Made by a program: the position numbers and the translations under genes
Notes under the pieces: model-generated
What the model was told of the DNA's origin: nothing
Database searches by the model: none
What the model saw: the letters and a program-made list of their open reading frames with translations, nothing else
DNA from: Klugiella xanthotipulae
Lineage (GTDB): Bacteria > Actinomycetota > Actinomycetes > Actinomycetales > Microbacteriaceae
DNA length: 64,000 bases
Direction of reading: 5' to 3'
Assembly (NCBI RefSeq): GCF_006716695.1
Contig: NZ_VFPN01000003.1
Coordinates: 186,001-250,000 of the forward strand
In this document: positions 36,023 through 46,281 of the stretch, piece after piece
How the letters are laid out: each line of letters starts with the position of its first letter
Position numbering within the stretch: the stretch's first letter is position 1

Positions 36023-38433
36023 CACGTAAAAGCGACGGTGGTCATGACAGCGGAATAGACCCTTTTGAGGAGCTTTTTGGCGTCTCGGTTGATGAGCTTA
36101 CGGGTGATGATTCTGCCCAGGGGCCGAAGGGCGGCCCAGCGAGAACCCGATCAACATGGAGTCCCGCTCCCGAGGCGTTAAAATCTGTTCCTCTTCTTCC
36201 CGAGGAAATGGGTCACCCTGCTCCGGTGCGTGCCACAACTCCGATGTGGAGTGTTGACGAGGCGCTTGAGGGCGAATCGGGGCAGGACGCGCCCGAACTG
36301 GAGTCATCGCTCCCCGCAGCGGCTGGTGTGTCTAGCCGCACCATTTCTGATCGTCTCTCTTCATCTTCGGCTGAGGGTGCCTTCGCCTCCTCTGGCAATA
36401 ATAGACACGCCACAGTTCCGGAACCCTCTGCCGCTGCTGATCCCGATGTCGGGTCATCATCGTTGCCGGGGGAGATATTAGCGGCGGATGCAGTCGAAAT
36501 ACCCCGCAGCTCTGTCGCATCCCGAGGGGATAAATCGCTGTCAGACAGCGATTCGGCTGCCGGACCAGATTCGGTTTCTTCAGAGACATCCCCCTTGCCT
36601 TCTCGACGTGAGCTCAGGTTGCAGGCTGAACGTGCAGCCCAGGCTGAACGTGTGGTTCCGGAAGCGAAGGTTGCGACGGCAGCCTCCGAGACCAGCACGG
36701 TTCCACGAATCGATGTGATCCCGCCTCACCTCAGCGATGCGGAGAAGCCAAGAAGCACTGAGGTCTGTTGTGATGCCTCGCCAGGCAAGGAACCCGAGCT
36801 CACTTTCACCTCGCTCCTTTCGCTTCCAGATCCGGAGGCGGACGAGCACCGGTCGGCTGTTGTTACACCGGAACTCCGTGAATCCACAACGGCGGTGCGC
36901 ACAGTGCTCGGAGCGGTAACAGCCGGGTCGGACGCCTCCGATCTGTCTCCTGCGACGGTACGTCTTCCCACCATTATTCCCGTTGATGATCTTGAGGGGA
37001 GCGCTACCTCACGGGGTACATCTGGTTTTGTGCCAGATGCTTACGTTTTTCGTAACCCCCCGACTGGTCCCATAATTCCACGACAGCCGACGGATCAGTC
37101 CTTCGATAAGGTCATTTTTGGTGTTGACGATATTGAAGGACGTAGCGGCGGCGCCATTCAGGGTGGGGGACCGCTCACAGCTCCCCTCTCGCTTGGTCAC
37201 GAAGAGGTTCGCAGTGAGACTGCTTCACCGCGTTCTTTCCCATTGAATTCACACCAGATATCCCAGGATCACGGGGTATCTTCCTCGGAGAACCCATTTG
37301 CCAAACTACTCGGCACGGAAGGTAACCCCGCAATGTCACCCACGTCTCGAACCGTTCAGCCACCGCGCAAGAAGCGCCGCATGACTATTTCATTGATTAT
37401 CATTGGGGCACTGCTTGTTGCTGCGGTTGGTGGCGGCTTGGTGGTATGGGCGTCCTATGGTGGTGATATCTCTGACTATTTGGGCTGGTCTGAAACAGAC
37501 TATGAGGGGTCAGGGTCGGGGGAGGTCGTGGTTGCTATTGCCGCTGGTGATGACGGTTATGCAATTGCTGACACCCTGGAGGCGAGCGGTGTTGTTCTGA
37601 CAGCGGGTGCGTTTGTCAGCCACGTTCTTGCCCAGGACCCCGTTCCCGTTTTTCAGCCAGGTGCCTACACTCTGGCCAAAAAAATGAGCTCCGCGGCTGC
37701 GCTTGACGCGTTACTTAACCCCGACAACCGGGTAGAAATGACGGCGGTGATTCCCGAGGGCACACGAGCGAGCCGAATCTACGAGATCATCTCTGGCGTG
37801 ACGGGTATCCCTGTAGCTGACTTTGAAACGGCGGCTCAGGATCCAACGGCGCTGGGGATTCCTGCTACCGCCCCCAACGTTGAGGGGTGGTTGTTCCCGG
37901 CTACCTACGAATTTGCGATGGACGATACGGCGCAGTCGATCCTACAGAAGCTTGTGACCCGGATGGTCCAGGCGCTTGATGAGGCTGGTGTGCCGGTTGA
38001 TGACCGGGAGCGCGTGCTGACAATAGCGTCGATTGTGCAGCGAGAGGCGCGCGCAACGGATGCCTTCTACAAGGTCAGTCGTGTGATCCAAAATCGACTG
38101 GACCAGGGGATGAAACTTCAGATGGACTCCACCTCAAAATATGGGATGCCCAACGGTAGCGCAGACGTGTGGACTACCACCGAGCAGCGTGATAGTGATA
38201 ATGGTTGGAACACTTACTATCACACCGGTCTCCCCATCGGGCCCATCTCAAATCCTGGAGATGTGGCGATTGACGCGGCCCTGCATCCGGCTGAGGGCAC
38301 CTGGTTGTACTTTGTAACCGTGAACCAGGATACGGGCGAGACTCTTTTTAGCAGCACTTTGCCCGAGCACGAACAACTTGTTGAGCAGGCTCGTCAGTGG
38401 TGTGTAGCCAACCCTGAGAATGCGGCCTGCTGA
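36019..38433 (+). CDS. mltG: endolytic murein transglycosylase MltG with a very long N-terminal tail
   Basis: 804 residues, about twice the usual size. Residues 1-454 are a Ser/Pro/Glu/Asp-rich region without domain signatures, predicted disordered and cytoplasmic. A basic patch (PPRKKRRM) precedes one helix at about 456-478, then a LysM-like and YceG domain to the C-terminus. The conserved catalytic-site segment reads ASIVQREARATDAFYKVSRVIQNRL; WLFPATYEF and SKYGM are also typical. MltG cleaves nascent glycan strands and sets their length. The tail could bind cytoplasmic division or elongation proteins (inference). Confidence 0.9.
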   Translation: MTRKSDGGHDSGIDPFEELFGVSVDELTGDDSAQGPKGGPARTRSTWSPAPEALKSVPLLPEEMGHPAPVRATTPMWSVDEALEGESGQDAPELESSLPAAAGVSSRTISDRLSSSSAEGAFASSGNNRHATVPEPSAAADPDVGSSSLPGEILAADAVEIPRSSVASRGDKSLSDSDSAAGPDSVSSETSPLPSRRELRLQAERAAQAERVVPEAKVATAASETSTVPRIDVIPPHLSDAEKPRSTEVCCDASPGKEPELTFTSLLSLPDPEADEHRSAVVTPELRESTTAVRTVLGAVTAGSDASDLSPATVRLPTIIPVDDLEGSATSRGTSGFVPDAYVFRNPPTGPIIPRQPTDQSFDKVIFGVDDIEGRSGGAIQGGGPLTAPLSLGHEEVRSETASPRSFPLNSHQISQDHGVSSSENPFAKLLGTEGNPAMSPTSRTVQPPRKKRRMTISLIIIGALLVAAVGGGLVVWASYGGDISDYLGWSETDYEGSGSGEVVVAIAAGDDGYAIADTLEASGVVLTAGAFVSHVLAQDPVPVFQPGAYTLAKKMSSAAALDALLNPDNRVEMTAVIPEGTRASRIYEIISGVTGIPVADFETAAQDPTALGIPATAPNVEGWLFPATYEFAMDDTAQSILQKLVTRMVQALDEAGVPVDDRERVLTIASIVQREARATDAFYKVSRVIQNRLDQGMKLQMDSTSKYGMPNGSADVWTTTEQRDSDNGWNTYYHTGLPIGPISNPGDVAIDAALHPAEGTWLYFVTVNQDTGETLFSSTLPEHEQLVEQARQWCVANPENAAC

Positions 38434-38436
38434 GTC

Positions 38437-39294
38437 ATGCCGGATATACGACTGGGGGTTCTAGGCTTCCCTATTGGACACTCCCTGTCGCCGCGTATTC
38501 ACGCTGCGGCATACGCTCAACTCGGTCTTTCCTGGGCCTACACGGCTGTCGCGTGTCGGGAGGACGGACTGGTTGACTTTGTCGCAACAACCGACTGGCA
38601 CGGGATGTCGTTGACGATGCCACTCAAAAAGGCCGGGTTTGAGTTGGCCGACTGGCGTGACCCGGTGGCCGAGGCAAGCAGGGTTGTGAACACTCTTGTC
38701 CGGTCCGGACCCGCTGGCCAGCCCGACCCGGAGCCTTCCTGGTGTGGTTATAACACCGATGTAGCGGGGCTCGTCGGAGCGATCCGTGAAGCTGAGGGGG
38801 GCTTGATCGAACACATAACGGTGTTAGGTGCTGGGGCCACGAGCGTCTCTGTCATTCTTGCTGCCGCCCAGCTAGGCACCACTAGTCTCAGCGTCCGAGC
38901 CCGTGACCTGACTCAGATCACCCCGCTTGTGGAACTCGGAGCTCGGCAGGGTCTTCGAGTTGAACCAGTGGAGCTCTCTAGCGAGACGTGGAATAACGAT
39001 ACCAGTCTTGTCATCAGCACGATTCCGGGGCATAACACGGGTGAAATCCTCGTTCCTCGGGAACTTCGATCCCGGGTCCCACTTTACGACGTTGCATATG
39101 ACCCGTGGCCGAGCCCTCTCGCCGTTGCCTGGCGGGCGGCTAACGGACGTGCGCATTCGGGGGTGACAATGCTTCTGCACCAGGCCCTGATGCAGGTCCG
39201 TATTTTTACCACAGGTTCCGCTATGCAGCCTGTAGCTCACGAGGCTGAGGTGCTATCCGCTATGAGGGCAGCCCTTCCTGCGCACACCCTCTAG
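38437..39294 (+). CDS. aroE: shikimate dehydrogenase
   Basis: 285-residue NADPH-dependent reductase of 3-dehydroshikimate. [18 protein letters not shown] is the substrate-binding motif with the Ser pair, MSLTMPLKK carries the catalytic Lys, and [15 protein letters not shown] is the nucleotide-binding loop. The stop TAG overlaps a TAGGAT hexamer in front of aroC. Starts 3 bases after mltG. Part of aroE-aroC-aroKB. Confidence 0.94.
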   Translation: MPDIRLGVLGFPIGHSLSPRIHAAAYAQLGLSWAYTAVACREDGLVDFVATTDWHGMSLTMPLKKAGFELADWRDPVAEASRVVNTLVRSGPAGQPDPEPSWCGYNTDVAGLVGAIREAEGGLIEHITVLGAGATSVSVILAAAQLGTTSLSVRARDLTQITPLVELGARQGLRVEPVELSSETWNNDTSLVISTIPGHNTGEILVPRELRSRVPLYDVAYDPWPSPLAVAWRAANGRAHSGVTMLLHQALMQVRIFTTGSAMQPVAHEAEVLSAMRAALPAHTL

Positions 39295-39297
39295 GAT
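39292..39297 (+). promoter_or_regulatory. -10-like element overlapping the aroE stop codon
   Basis: TAGGAT begins with the aroE stop TAG and ends 7 bases before the aroC ATG at 39305. The distance fits a leaderless aroC transcript; aroC also lacks a good ribosome-binding site. Inference from pattern and spacing only. Confidence 0.4.
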
Positions 39298-39304
39298 GGT
39301 ATTC

Positions 39305-40510
39305 ATGCTTCGTTGGCTTACCGCGGGGGAGTCTCATGGCCCCGAACTTATTGCTCTCCTGGAGGGGTTGCCCTCCGGTGTACCCGTTTCCCTTTCTCAA
39401 ATTCGGGCGGACCTTGCCCGCCGTAAGCTCGGCTACGGACGTGGTTCGCGTATGAAGTTCGAGGAGGACGAGCTCAGCATCTCAAGCGGTGTGCTCCAGG
39501 GCTTCAGCCTCGGCAGCCCGATCGCGCTTCGCATCGGAAATACCGAGTGGCCCAAGTGGATGGAAGTAATGAGTGCTGAGCCCGCCGAGCCCACCGAGAA
39601 ATCACGTGGTCGCGGTGCTGCTCTGACACGTCCACGTCCGGGGCATGCCGATTTAGTGGGCATGCAGAAGTACGACTTTGCCGAGGCCCGTCCGATTCTT
39701 GAGCGGGCGAGTGCGCGGGAAACCGCAGCCCGCGTTGCCCTTGGGGCGGTGGCTCGTGCGTTTCTCGTCGAGTTGAACATTCACCTCGTGAGTCACACGC
39801 TGTCCATCGGCCCTGTGACCGTTCCCGCCGATGCTGCCATGCCACGCCCCAGCGATGTCACCGCCCTTGATGCCGATCCCCTTCGCTGCTTTGATCCTGA
39901 AACTTCTGCGGCTATGGTTGTCGAGGTTGATTCTGCAAAGAAAGACGGTGACACTCTCGGCGGAATCGTCGAGGTTTTGGCCTATGGGTTGCCGCCGGGA
40001 CTGGGGTCACATGTGCACTGGGACCGCCGCCTCGACTCCCAGTTGGCCGCCGCCCTCATGGGAATCCAAGCGATTAAGGGCGTCGAGGTGGGCGACGGGT
40101 TTGAGACCACTCGCCGCCGTGGCTCGGTTGCCCACGACGAGCTTCACGCCGGGACCGAAGGTATTCAGCGGTCAAGTGACCGGGCGGGTGGTACCGAGGG
40201 CGGAATGAGCACGGGGACTGTTTTACGTGTTCGTGCCGGGATGAAACCCATCGCCACCGTGCCACATTCTCTACCCACAGTTGACGTGGCCACCGGCGAG
40301 GCTGCAACCGCGCACCACCAACGCAGCGACGTCTGTGCTGTGCCGGCGGCGGGTGTTGTCGCTGAGGCGATGGTGGCACTTGTGCTGGTTAATTCAATTC
40401 TCGAGAAGTTTGGTGGGGATTCCGTGGGGGAGACCCGCCGCAACCTCACGAATTATCTGGCCAATATTCCGGCTGCTCTGGCAACTCGGGGCGACCGCGG
40501 CGACCGATGA
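39305..40510 (+). CDS. aroC: chorismate synthase
   Basis: 401-residue FMN-dependent enzyme that forms chorismate from [19 protein letters not shown] is the N-terminal signature, [17 protein letters not shown] and the C-terminal [12 protein letters not shown] are typical. ATG at 39305 is chosen over ATG at 39296 because the family starts with MLRW. It overlaps aroKB as ATGA. Confidence 0.96.
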   Translation: MLRWLTAGESHGPELIALLEGLPSGVPVSLSQIRADLARRKLGYGRGSRMKFEEDELSISSGVLQGFSLGSPIALRIGNTEWPKWMEVMSAEPAEPTEKSRGRGAALTRPRPGHADLVGMQKYDFAEARPILERASARETAARVALGAVARAFLVELNIHLVSHTLSIGPVTVPADAAMPRPSDVTALDADPLRCFDPETSAAMVVEVDSAKKDGDTLGGIVEVLAYGLPPGLGSHVHWDRRLDSQLAAALMGIQAIKGVEVGDGFETTRRRGSVAHDELHAGTEGIQRSSDRAGGTEGGMSTGTVLRVRAGMKPIATVPHSLPTVDVATGEAATAHHQRSDVCAVPAAGVVAEAMVALVLVNSILEKFGGDSVGETRRNLTNYLANIPAALATRGDRGDR

Positions 40511-42168
40511 CGCCACCCACTTCGGTTATTCTTATCGGCCCGATGGCTTCCGGTAAATCCAGCATCGGTCGACGAGTGGCTAAGCTTCTCGGTGCGCGTT
40601 TTATCGACACTGACAAGGTGATTGTTGCCGAGCACGGGCCTATCCCCGCTCTTTTTGAGGCACAGGGGGAAGCTCGCTTTCGTGATATAGAGGCGGACAC
40701 TGTTCGCCGCGTGCTTGGCAGCCCGGCTCTTTTCGGCACGGAATATACCGAGCGAGATCCTTCAGGTGAGGGGTTGACCGTTGTGGCGCTGGGGGGTGGG
40801 GCTGTGCTCGCGGACACCACCCAGGACCTTATTCGTGACTGTCGTGTGGTTCTCGTGATGACGACGGAGGAGGCTGTGCTGAGTCGATCGAGCCTTCAGG
40901 ACAGGCCTCTTCTCGCACATGATCCTGCCGCCTGGGGTCGTATTCTGTCCGAACGGTTGCCGCTCTACAAGAGGCTAGCCCGGGTCACCTTTGACACCTC
41001 TGTTCGTCCCAAGGACGCCATCGCTGCTGACATCGCGGAGTGGGTCCGCCCCAGTTACACCGTCGAGGAAGAAAATATGACGATTAATCAACCCGAGATG
41101 ACGACAATTTCTGTCGCCGGTGAGCATCCGTACGATATATTAGTGGGCCGCGATCTGGTTCGTGCGTTACCGGATGTTTTGGGCAACAGCGTCCACCAGG
41201 TCTTGATTGTGCATCCGCCAACCCTGGGTGCCGCAGCCGCCCGCTTGCGCGAGATTTTGCGTGAAACGTATGCGCAGGTCCTCCTAGCCGAGGTGCCGGA
41301 TGCTGAGGCAGCTAAACGCGTTGAGGTCGCCGCATTTTGCTGGCAGGTGATGGGCCAGGCGGACTTTACCCGTACGGACGCCGTCATCGGCTTTGGCGGG
41401 GGGGCTGTTACCGATCTCGCCGGTTTTGTCGCCGCGACCTGGCTTCGCGGGGTAAAGCTGGTCCAGATACCCACGACTGTTTTGGGTATTGTGGATGCTT
41501 CGGTGGGGGGCAAGACGGGTATCAATACGGCCGAGGGGAAAAACCTTGTGGGGGCCTTCTATTCTCCGGCGGCTGTCCTTGCCGACCTTGACAACCTTGC
41601 TACACTCCCCGAGAACGAAATTCGGGCGGGATTCGCTGAGGTGGTGAAGTGTGGGTTTATCGCTGAGCCTGAAATCCTGGAGATTCTTGAAGCTGATATT
41701 ACACGAGCGATTGATCCACTCACTCCCGAGTTCCGTCGCGTCATAGAGTTGTCAATTCGGGTGAAGGCTCGGGTGGTTGGTGAGGACTTTACCGAGCAGG
41801 GGCTTCGCGAGATTCTCAACTATGGCCACACGCTGGGGCACGCCATTGAGCATGCAGAGCGGTACCAGTGGCGGCACGGGGCCGCGATCGCCGTCGGCAT
41901 GATGTTTGCGGCCGAACTGGGTCGGCTTGCGGGTCGTCTGGATGATGCGACTGTTGACCGGCACCGCAGCATTCTCAAATCGCTCACGCTTCCCACGACG
42001 TACCCCGCCGGACGCTGGCCCGGCTTGCTGGCTGCTATGCAACGCGACAAGAAGGCGCGCGCGGGAATGCTCCGCTTTATCGTCCTTGACCGGCTGGGCG
42101 TGCCCGCCGTTCTGGCTGGTCCCGATGAGTCGATGCTCTTTACTGCCTATCAGGAGATAGCCAGCTAA
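40507..42168 (+). CDS. aroKB: fused shikimate kinase / 3-dehydroquinate synthase (AroKB)
   Basis: 553 residues in one frame. Residues 1-185 are shikimate kinase: Walker [14 protein letters not shown], the DTD motif in FIDTDKVI, and VALGGGAVL. Residues about 195-553 are dehydroquinate synthase: [21 protein letters not shown] is typical, with metal ligands around [20 protein letters not shown] and [11 protein letters not shown]. The two enzymes catalyse steps 5 and 2 of the shikimate pathway. An in-frame ATG at 41077 preceded by GAGGAAG could also start free AroB. A fused AroKB in this order is known from Thermotoga maritima. Confidence 0.92.
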   Translation: MTPPTSVILIGPMASGKSSIGRRVAKLLGARFIDTDKVIVAEHGPIPALFEAQGEARFRDIEADTVRRVLGSPALFGTEYTERDPSGEGLTVVALGGGAVLADTTQDLIRDCRVVLVMTTEEAVLSRSSLQDRPLLAHDPAAWGRILSERLPLYKRLARVTFDTSVRPKDAIAADIAEWVRPSYTVEEENMTINQPEMTTISVAGEHPYDILVGRDLVRALPDVLGNSVHQVLIVHPPTLGAAAARLREILRETYAQVLLAEVPDAEAAKRVEVAAFCWQVMGQADFTRTDAVIGFGGGAVTDLAGFVAATWLRGVKLVQIPTTVLGIVDASVGGKTGINTAEGKNLVGAFYSPAAVLADLDNLATLPENEIRAGFAEVVKCGFIAEPEILEILEADITRAIDPLTPEFRRVIELSIRVKARVVGEDFTEQGLREILNYGHTLGHAIEHAERYQWRHGAAIAVGMMFAAELGRLAGRLDDATVDRHRSILKSLTLPTTYPAGRWPGLLAAMQRDKKARAGMLRFIVLDRLGVPAVLAGPDESMLFTAYQEIAS

Positions 42169-42210
42169 TCCGGCCAGGCCGGAGAGTGTTGTGCGCACCG
42201 GGGTTCCCTA

Positions 42211-42240
42211 TTGGCTGATTCTGCTTCGGAGCACTAAGCT
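42211..42240 (+). promoter_or_regulatory. promoter of efp-nusB
   Basis: TTGGCT (42211-42216) and TAAGCT (42235-42240) with an 18-base spacer resemble a primary sigma promoter. A short stem (TCCGGCC/GGCCGGA, 42169-42183) just after aroKB may terminate the upstream operon. Confidence 0.45.
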
Positions 42241-42308
42241 CAAGAGGCAAATCTTTTGCGCGACTGTCTCGCGCCTGTACACGTAATAATCGAACGGAAA
42301 CCGCTTTT

Positions 42309-42872
42309 ATGGCAACGACGAATGATATTAAGAATGGAACTGTCCTGAAGCTGGAGGGCCAGCTCTGGTCGGTCATCGAGTTTCAGCACGTAAAGCCGGG
42401 TAAGGGTGGGGCCTTTGTTCGCACCAAGATGAAAAACGTCACGACGGGCAAGCTGGTAGACAAGACCTTCAATGCCGGCCTCAAGATCGAGACGGCCAAC
42501 GTTGACCGTCGAGACTATCAGTATCTGTATCAGGACGGCGTTGACTTCGTCTTCATGGATACCAGCGACTACGATCAGCTCACCGTGGGTGCTGCTGTCG
42601 TCGGTGACGCCGTTAACTTCTTGCTGGAGAACCAGAACGTTACGATTGCGCTGCATGAGGGATCGCCACTCTATATTGAGTTACCTCCGTCGGTTGAACT
42701 TGTCGTTACATATACTGAGCCCGGCCTTCAGGGTGACCGTTCGACCGGAGGTACCAAACCGGCCACTGTTGAAACCGGCTTTGAAATTCAGGTGCCCCTC
42801 TTCCTTGAGACCGGCACCCGTGTCAAGGTAGACACCCGCACGGGTGACTACCTCGGCCGGATCAAAGAGTAG
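42309..42872 (+). CDS. efp: elongation factor P
   Basis: 187-residue three-domain tRNA mimic that rescues ribosomes stalled at polyproline. The tip loop is [10 protein letters not shown], with Lys where some bacteria carry beta-lysylation; no modification genes are in the window. The C-terminal signature [14 protein letters not shown] is intact. [10 protein letters not shown] start follows ACGGAAAC. Next to nusB as usual. Confidence 0.96.
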   Translation: MATTNDIKNGTVLKLEGQLWSVIEFQHVKPGKGGAFVRTKMKNVTTGKLVDKTFNAGLKIETANVDRRDYQYLYQDGVDFVFMDTSDYDQLTVGAAVVGDAVNFLLENQNVTIALHEGSPLYIELPPSVELVVTYTEPGLQGDRSTGGTKPATVETGFEIQVPLFLETGTRVKVDTRTGDYLGRIKE

Positions 42873-42891
42873 TCGGGGAGCGTTACGCCGA

Positions 42892-43302
42892 ATGAGTGCC
42901 CGGAGTAAGGCGCGTAAGCGCGCCCTGGACATCCTTTTTCAGGCTGATCTGCGTGAGATTTCCCTGATCGAGGCGCTGCAGTCTGAGGCCCAGCGGGCTG
43001 TGAGCGAGCCGGAGCGTCACGCATCCTGGCTGTACGCGCGCGACATCGTGGATGGTGTCAACGACAACTTCGTCGAGATCGACGAGACTATTGAGACGTA
43101 CGCGCAGGGCTGGACCTTGCAACGGATGCCCGCGGTTGACCGTGCAATTCTCCGTATCGGTGTCTGGGAGCTTCTTTTTAACGACGAGGTTCCTGCTGGT
43201 GTTGCGATCTCCGAGGCTGTCGAGTTGGCCAAGACCTTTTCGACAGAGGATTCGGGCGGGTTCGTCAACGGTGTGCTCGGTAAAGTTGCCCAATCGGTAT
43301 AG
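42892..43302 (+). CDS. nusB: transcription antitermination factor NusB
   Basis: 136-residue all-helical protein of the rRNA antitermination complex: ARSKARKRALDILFQADLR N-terminus, AVDRAILRIGVWELLF and EAVELAKTFSTEDSGGFVNGVLG are typical. ATG at 42892 gives the normal N-terminus; longer readings extend into efp. A large hairpin follows at once. Confidence 0.95.
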   Translation: MSARSKARKRALDILFQADLREISLIEALQSEAQRAVSEPERHASWLYARDIVDGVNDNFVEIDETIETYAQGWTLQRMPAVDRAILRIGVWELLFNDEVPAGVAISEAVELAKTFSTEDSGGFVNGVLGKVAQSV

Positions 43303-43306
43303 TTTC

Positions 43307-43359
43307 ATACACCTCTCAGCGGTGTGTCGGCCTTACGCGGACACACCGCTGAGGTGTAT
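43307..43359 (+). terminator. large hairpin between nusB and pyrR
   Basis: A 20-bp stem with a 2-base bulge (arms starting ATACACCT and ending AGGTGTAT) begins 4 bases after the nusB stop. No T-run. It separates efp-nusB from the pyr operon. Confidence 0.75.
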
Positions 43360-43384
43360 CGGGAAAGGTTCCGACTAGTTTGCC

Positions 43385-43393
43385 TGCTAGGAT
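43385..43393 (+). promoter_or_regulatory. extended -10 promoter of the pyr operon
   Basis: TGCTAGGAT is an extended -10 (TGn plus TAGGAT). Transcription would start near 43400, just before the PyrR-binding loop. Confidence 0.5.
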
Positions 43394-43412
43394 GGGTCTA
43401 ATCTTTGGCACC

Positions 43413-43443
43413 TTTAAAGCCGTCCTGTGAGGCGGGGAAGGAG
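43413..43443 (+). promoter_or_regulatory. PyrR-binding RNA loop at the pyr operon leader
   Basis: The stretch TTTAAAGCCGTCCTG then TGAGGCGGGGAAGG closely follows the consensus PyrR-binding hairpin (AGUCCnGnGAGGCUG...AAGG). The stem CCG/CGG encloses the conserved TCCTGTGAGG loop. The ribosome-binding site AAGGAG (43438-43443) is its 3' edge, so UMP-bound PyrR should block pyrR translation, as described in Mycobacterium. Confidence 0.8.
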
Positions 43444-43448
43444 TCCGC

Positions 43449-43982
43449 ATGAGTACACGCGTTGTGCTGCAGCAGGCTGATATCACTCGGGCGTTGACCC
43501 GAATTTCTCACGAGATTCTTGAATCTAACCGAGGTACGGATAACCTCGTAATTCTGGGAATCCCCACCCGTGGTGTCCTTCTGGGACAACGTATCGCTGG
43601 CATTATTCAGGGCATTGAGCCTACTGAGCGCCAGCTCGTCGGTCAGATTGATGTGACGATGTATCGCGATGATCTCGCAAGCCATCCCACCCGTACATCT
43701 TCACCCACGGATATCCCTGTCGGCGGTATAGAGGGTGCAACTATTGTCCTCGTTGACGATGTGCTGTACTCGGGCCGAACCATCCGAGCAGCTCTGGACG
43801 CTCTGGCCGACTTCGGTCGCCCCCGTGCGGTTCGTCTAGCCGCCCTGATTGACCGTGGACATCGCGAGCTTCCGATCCGTGCCGACTTCATCGGTAAAAA
43901 CTTGCCGAGTGCTGTTTCGGAGCGTATCAATGTGCGTCTTCAGGAGTTGGACGGCGTTGATGAGGTGACTATCGACTCATGA
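43449..43982 (+). CDS. pyrR: bifunctional pyr operon regulator / uracil phosphoribosyltransferase PyrR
   Basis: 177-residue PRT-fold protein that binds pyr mRNA in response to UMP and can convert uracil plus PRPP to UMP. The PRPP loop is [17 protein letters not shown]. The RNA-facing basic residues ([16 protein letters not shown] region) are present. Strong AAGGAG 6 bases before ATG. Its stop overlaps pyrB as ATGA. First gene of the pyrimidine operon. Confidence 0.95.
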   Translation: MSTRVVLQQADITRALTRISHEILESNRGTDNLVILGIPTRGVLLGQRIAGIIQGIEPTERQLVGQIDVTMYRDDLASHPTRTSSPTDIPVGGIEGATIVLVDDVLYSGRTIRAALDALADFGRPRAVRLAALIDRGHRELPIRADFIGKNLPSAVSERINVRLQELDGVDEVTIDS

Positions 43983-44932
43983 GACATCTTCTAAGTACTA
44001 AAAACTTGAGTCGGGACGAGGCAATTCTCCTTCTCGATATCGCAGAGGACATGTCTGATACGCAGTTGCGCGAGGTGAAAAAACTGCCCACACTGCGCGG
44101 TAAGACCGTCGTCAACCTCTTCTTCGAGGACTCGACTCGCACACGCGTCTCGTTTGAGGCTGCTGCAAAGCGGCTAAGCGCTGATGTCATCAATTTTAGT
44201 GCGAAGGGATCAAGCGTTTCGAAAGGTGAAAGCCTTAAAGATACGGCCCAGACGCTCGCCGCAATCGGTGCAGACGGAGTGATTATCCGGCACGCGGCCT
44301 CCGGTGCCCCTCAACGCCTAGCTGAGTCACGCTGGATTGATGCGGGAATTCTGAACGCCGGTGATGGTACTCATGAGCATCCGACGCAGGCCCTCTTGGA
44401 CGCTTTCACGATGCGGCGACGCATTCACGGTGATGCCAGCAGAGGGAAAGATCTCGACGGAATCTCTGTGGCAATCGTTGGTGATATCACGCATTCGCGC
44501 GTCGCGCGCTCCAATCTCTGGCTGCTACGTACTCTGGGCGCTCACGTGACGTTTGTGGCACCCGCGACGCTTATTCCTTTTGGGGCGGCAGAGTGGCCAG
44601 CCACGATCAGCTACGACCTCGATCAGACGTTGAGCGAGGGACGGCCTGACGTTGTTATGCTTCTGCGTATTCAAGCCGAGCGGATGGATGCGGCGTTTTT
44701 CCCCAACGAACGCGAATACTCGCGGTGGTGGGGGCTTGACGATGAACGCTTTGCGGCGATGCGATCGGATAGCATCGTGATGCATCCTGGCCCGATGAAC
44801 AGGGGGCTGGAGATCTCTTCTACTGCGGCTGATTCCGCACAATCCACGGTGTTGGAACAGGTGACAAATGGCGTCTCCGTCCGGATGGCTGCCTTATATA
44901 TGCTGCTAGCCGGCGAACGAGAGGGTGCCTAG
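43979..44932 (+). CDS. pyrB: aspartate carbamoyltransferase catalytic subunit
   Basis: 317-residue enzyme condensing carbamoyl phosphate with aspartate. The carbamoyl-phosphate motif [13 protein letters not shown] is intact and [12 protein letters not shown] is typical. No pyrI regulatory subunit is present, as in most Gram-positives, so it relies on PyrR for control. Overlaps pyrR by 4 bases; pyrC follows after 1 base. Confidence 0.96.
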   Translation: MRHLLSTKNLSRDEAILLLDIAEDMSDTQLREVKKLPTLRGKTVVNLFFEDSTRTRVSFEAAAKRLSADVINFSAKGSSVSKGESLKDTAQTLAAIGADGVIIRHAASGAPQRLAESRWIDAGILNAGDGTHEHPTQALLDAFTMRRRIHGDASRGKDLDGISVAIVGDITHSRVARSNLWLLRTLGAHVTFVAPATLIPFGAAEWPATISYDLDQTLSEGRPDVVMLLRIQAERMDAAFFPNEREYSRWWGLDDERFAAMRSDSIVMHPGPMNRGLEISSTAADSAQSTVLEQVTNGVSVRMAALYMLLAGEREGA

Positions 44933-44933
44933 A

Positions 44934-46277
44934 ATGATCGACACGATTCTAATAACGGGAGCGACCCTGCCCGGTGGCTCTCAGAGCGATATCCTCGTGG
45001 CTGGTGGCGTGATTCGCGAACTGGGGAGCATCGCTGCCCCGGCCGGAAGCCGTCGGATCGATGCTGCGGGGCTCGTGGCTCTTCCCGGTTTGGTTGACCT
45101 ACACACGCATCTGAGGGAACCGGGATTCGAACAGAGTGAAACGGTCTTGACTGGAAGCCAAGCAGCCGCGGCTGGCGGCTTTACCTCAATCTTTGCGATG
45201 GCGAACACTCTGCCTGTCGCCGATACGGCAGGCGTGGTGGAGCAAGTTTTATCGCTGGGGCAGCAGGCCGGCTACGCGACGGTCCGCCCGATCGGAGCGG
45301 TGACTCGTGGTTTACTCGGGGAGCAGCTGAGCGAGATCGGTGCAATGGCCCATTCACGCGCAGCGGTTCGAGTGTTTTCTGATGATGGCAAGTGCGTGCA
45401 TGATTCGTTGCTCATGCGGCGTGCCCTTGAATATGTGAGCAGTTTTGACGGTGTCATTGCTCAGCATGCTCAGGATCCCCGTCTCACCGAAGCTGCTCAG
45501 ATGAATGAGGGCTCGCTATCGAGTGAACTGGGACTTAAAGGTTGGCCCGCGGTCGCGGAGGAATCGATTATTGCCCGCGATGTGCTTCTCGCTGAGCACG
45601 TGGGAGCGCGCCTGCACATTTGTCATCTGTCCACAGCTGGCTCGGTCGAGGTGATCCGCTGGGCAAAGGCTCGGGGAATTCGAGTGACCGCTGAGGCCAC
45701 GCCGCATCACCTGCTGCTGACCGAGGATCTTGTTCGCAGCTATGACGCCCGCTATAAGGTCAACCCCCCACTGCGCCGCGACGAGGATGTTCTTGCCCTG
45801 CGTGCTGCCATCGCCGACGGCACAATCGACATCATTGCCACCGACCACGCTCCCCACCCGAGCGAGTCAAAAGAGTGTGAGTGGGACTCAGCCGCATTTG
45901 GCATGGTTGGTTTGGAGTCGGCGCTGTCGGTGGTCCAGACAGCCCTCGTGGACACGAACCTGGTCGGTTGGAACGACGTGGCGCGTCTCCTTTCTGCTAC
46001 CCCGGCCGCGATCGGCGGGCTTATCGGTGCGGGAGCGATTCGGGCAGGTGCCGCGGCCGACATCACCCTGCACGACCCGTCCACATCGAGTGTTTTTGAT
46101 GTGACAGATCTTGCAGGCAAGAGCGTGAACAGTCCGTATCTGGGTAGGCAGCTCAGCGGCTCGGTGCGATATACCCTCCACAACGGGTATCTCACGCTCG
46201 ATGATGGTCTGGTCGTTCCGGCCGAGGTTGTTGCCGCGAGCGCCCGTGCTGGCTCGCAGATGGAAATGGGGGAATAG
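44934..46277 (+). CDS. pyrC: dihydroorotase (type I)
   Basis: 447-residue amidohydrolase closing N-carbamoyl-aspartate. Zinc ligands are in DLHTHLREPG, IAQHAQDP, LHICHLST and IATDHAPHP. ATG at 44934 (MIDTILITGAT) is chosen over ATG at 44925, which lies in pyrB. Active type I fold. Followed after 4 bases by the PH-like gene. Confidence 0.96.
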   Translation: MIDTILITGATLPGGSQSDILVAGGVIRELGSIAAPAGSRRIDAAGLVALPGLVDLHTHLREPGFEQSETVLTGSQAAAAGGFTSIFAMANTLPVADTAGVVEQVLSLGQQAGYATVRPIGAVTRGLLGEQLSEIGAMAHSRAAVRVFSDDGKCVHDSLLMRRALEYVSSFDGVIAQHAQDPRLTEAAQMNEGSLSSELGLKGWPAVAEESIIARDVLLAEHVGARLHICHLSTAGSVEVIRWAKARGIRVTAEATPHHLLLTEDLVRSYDARYKVNPPLRRDEDVLALRAAIADGTIDIIATDHAPHPSESKECEWDSAAFGMVGLESALSVVQTALVDTNLVGWNDVARLLSATPAAIGGLIGAGAIRAGAAADITLHDPSTSSVFDVTDLAGKSVNSPYLGRQLSGSVRYTLHNGYLTLDDGLVVPAEVVAASARAGSQMEMGE

Positions 46278-46281
46278 CAGT

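Noticed and set aside
41077-42168. aroB as a separate gene
   Set aside because: The frame is continuous with aroK and no stop or frameshift divides them; the internal start is noted in the finding instead.
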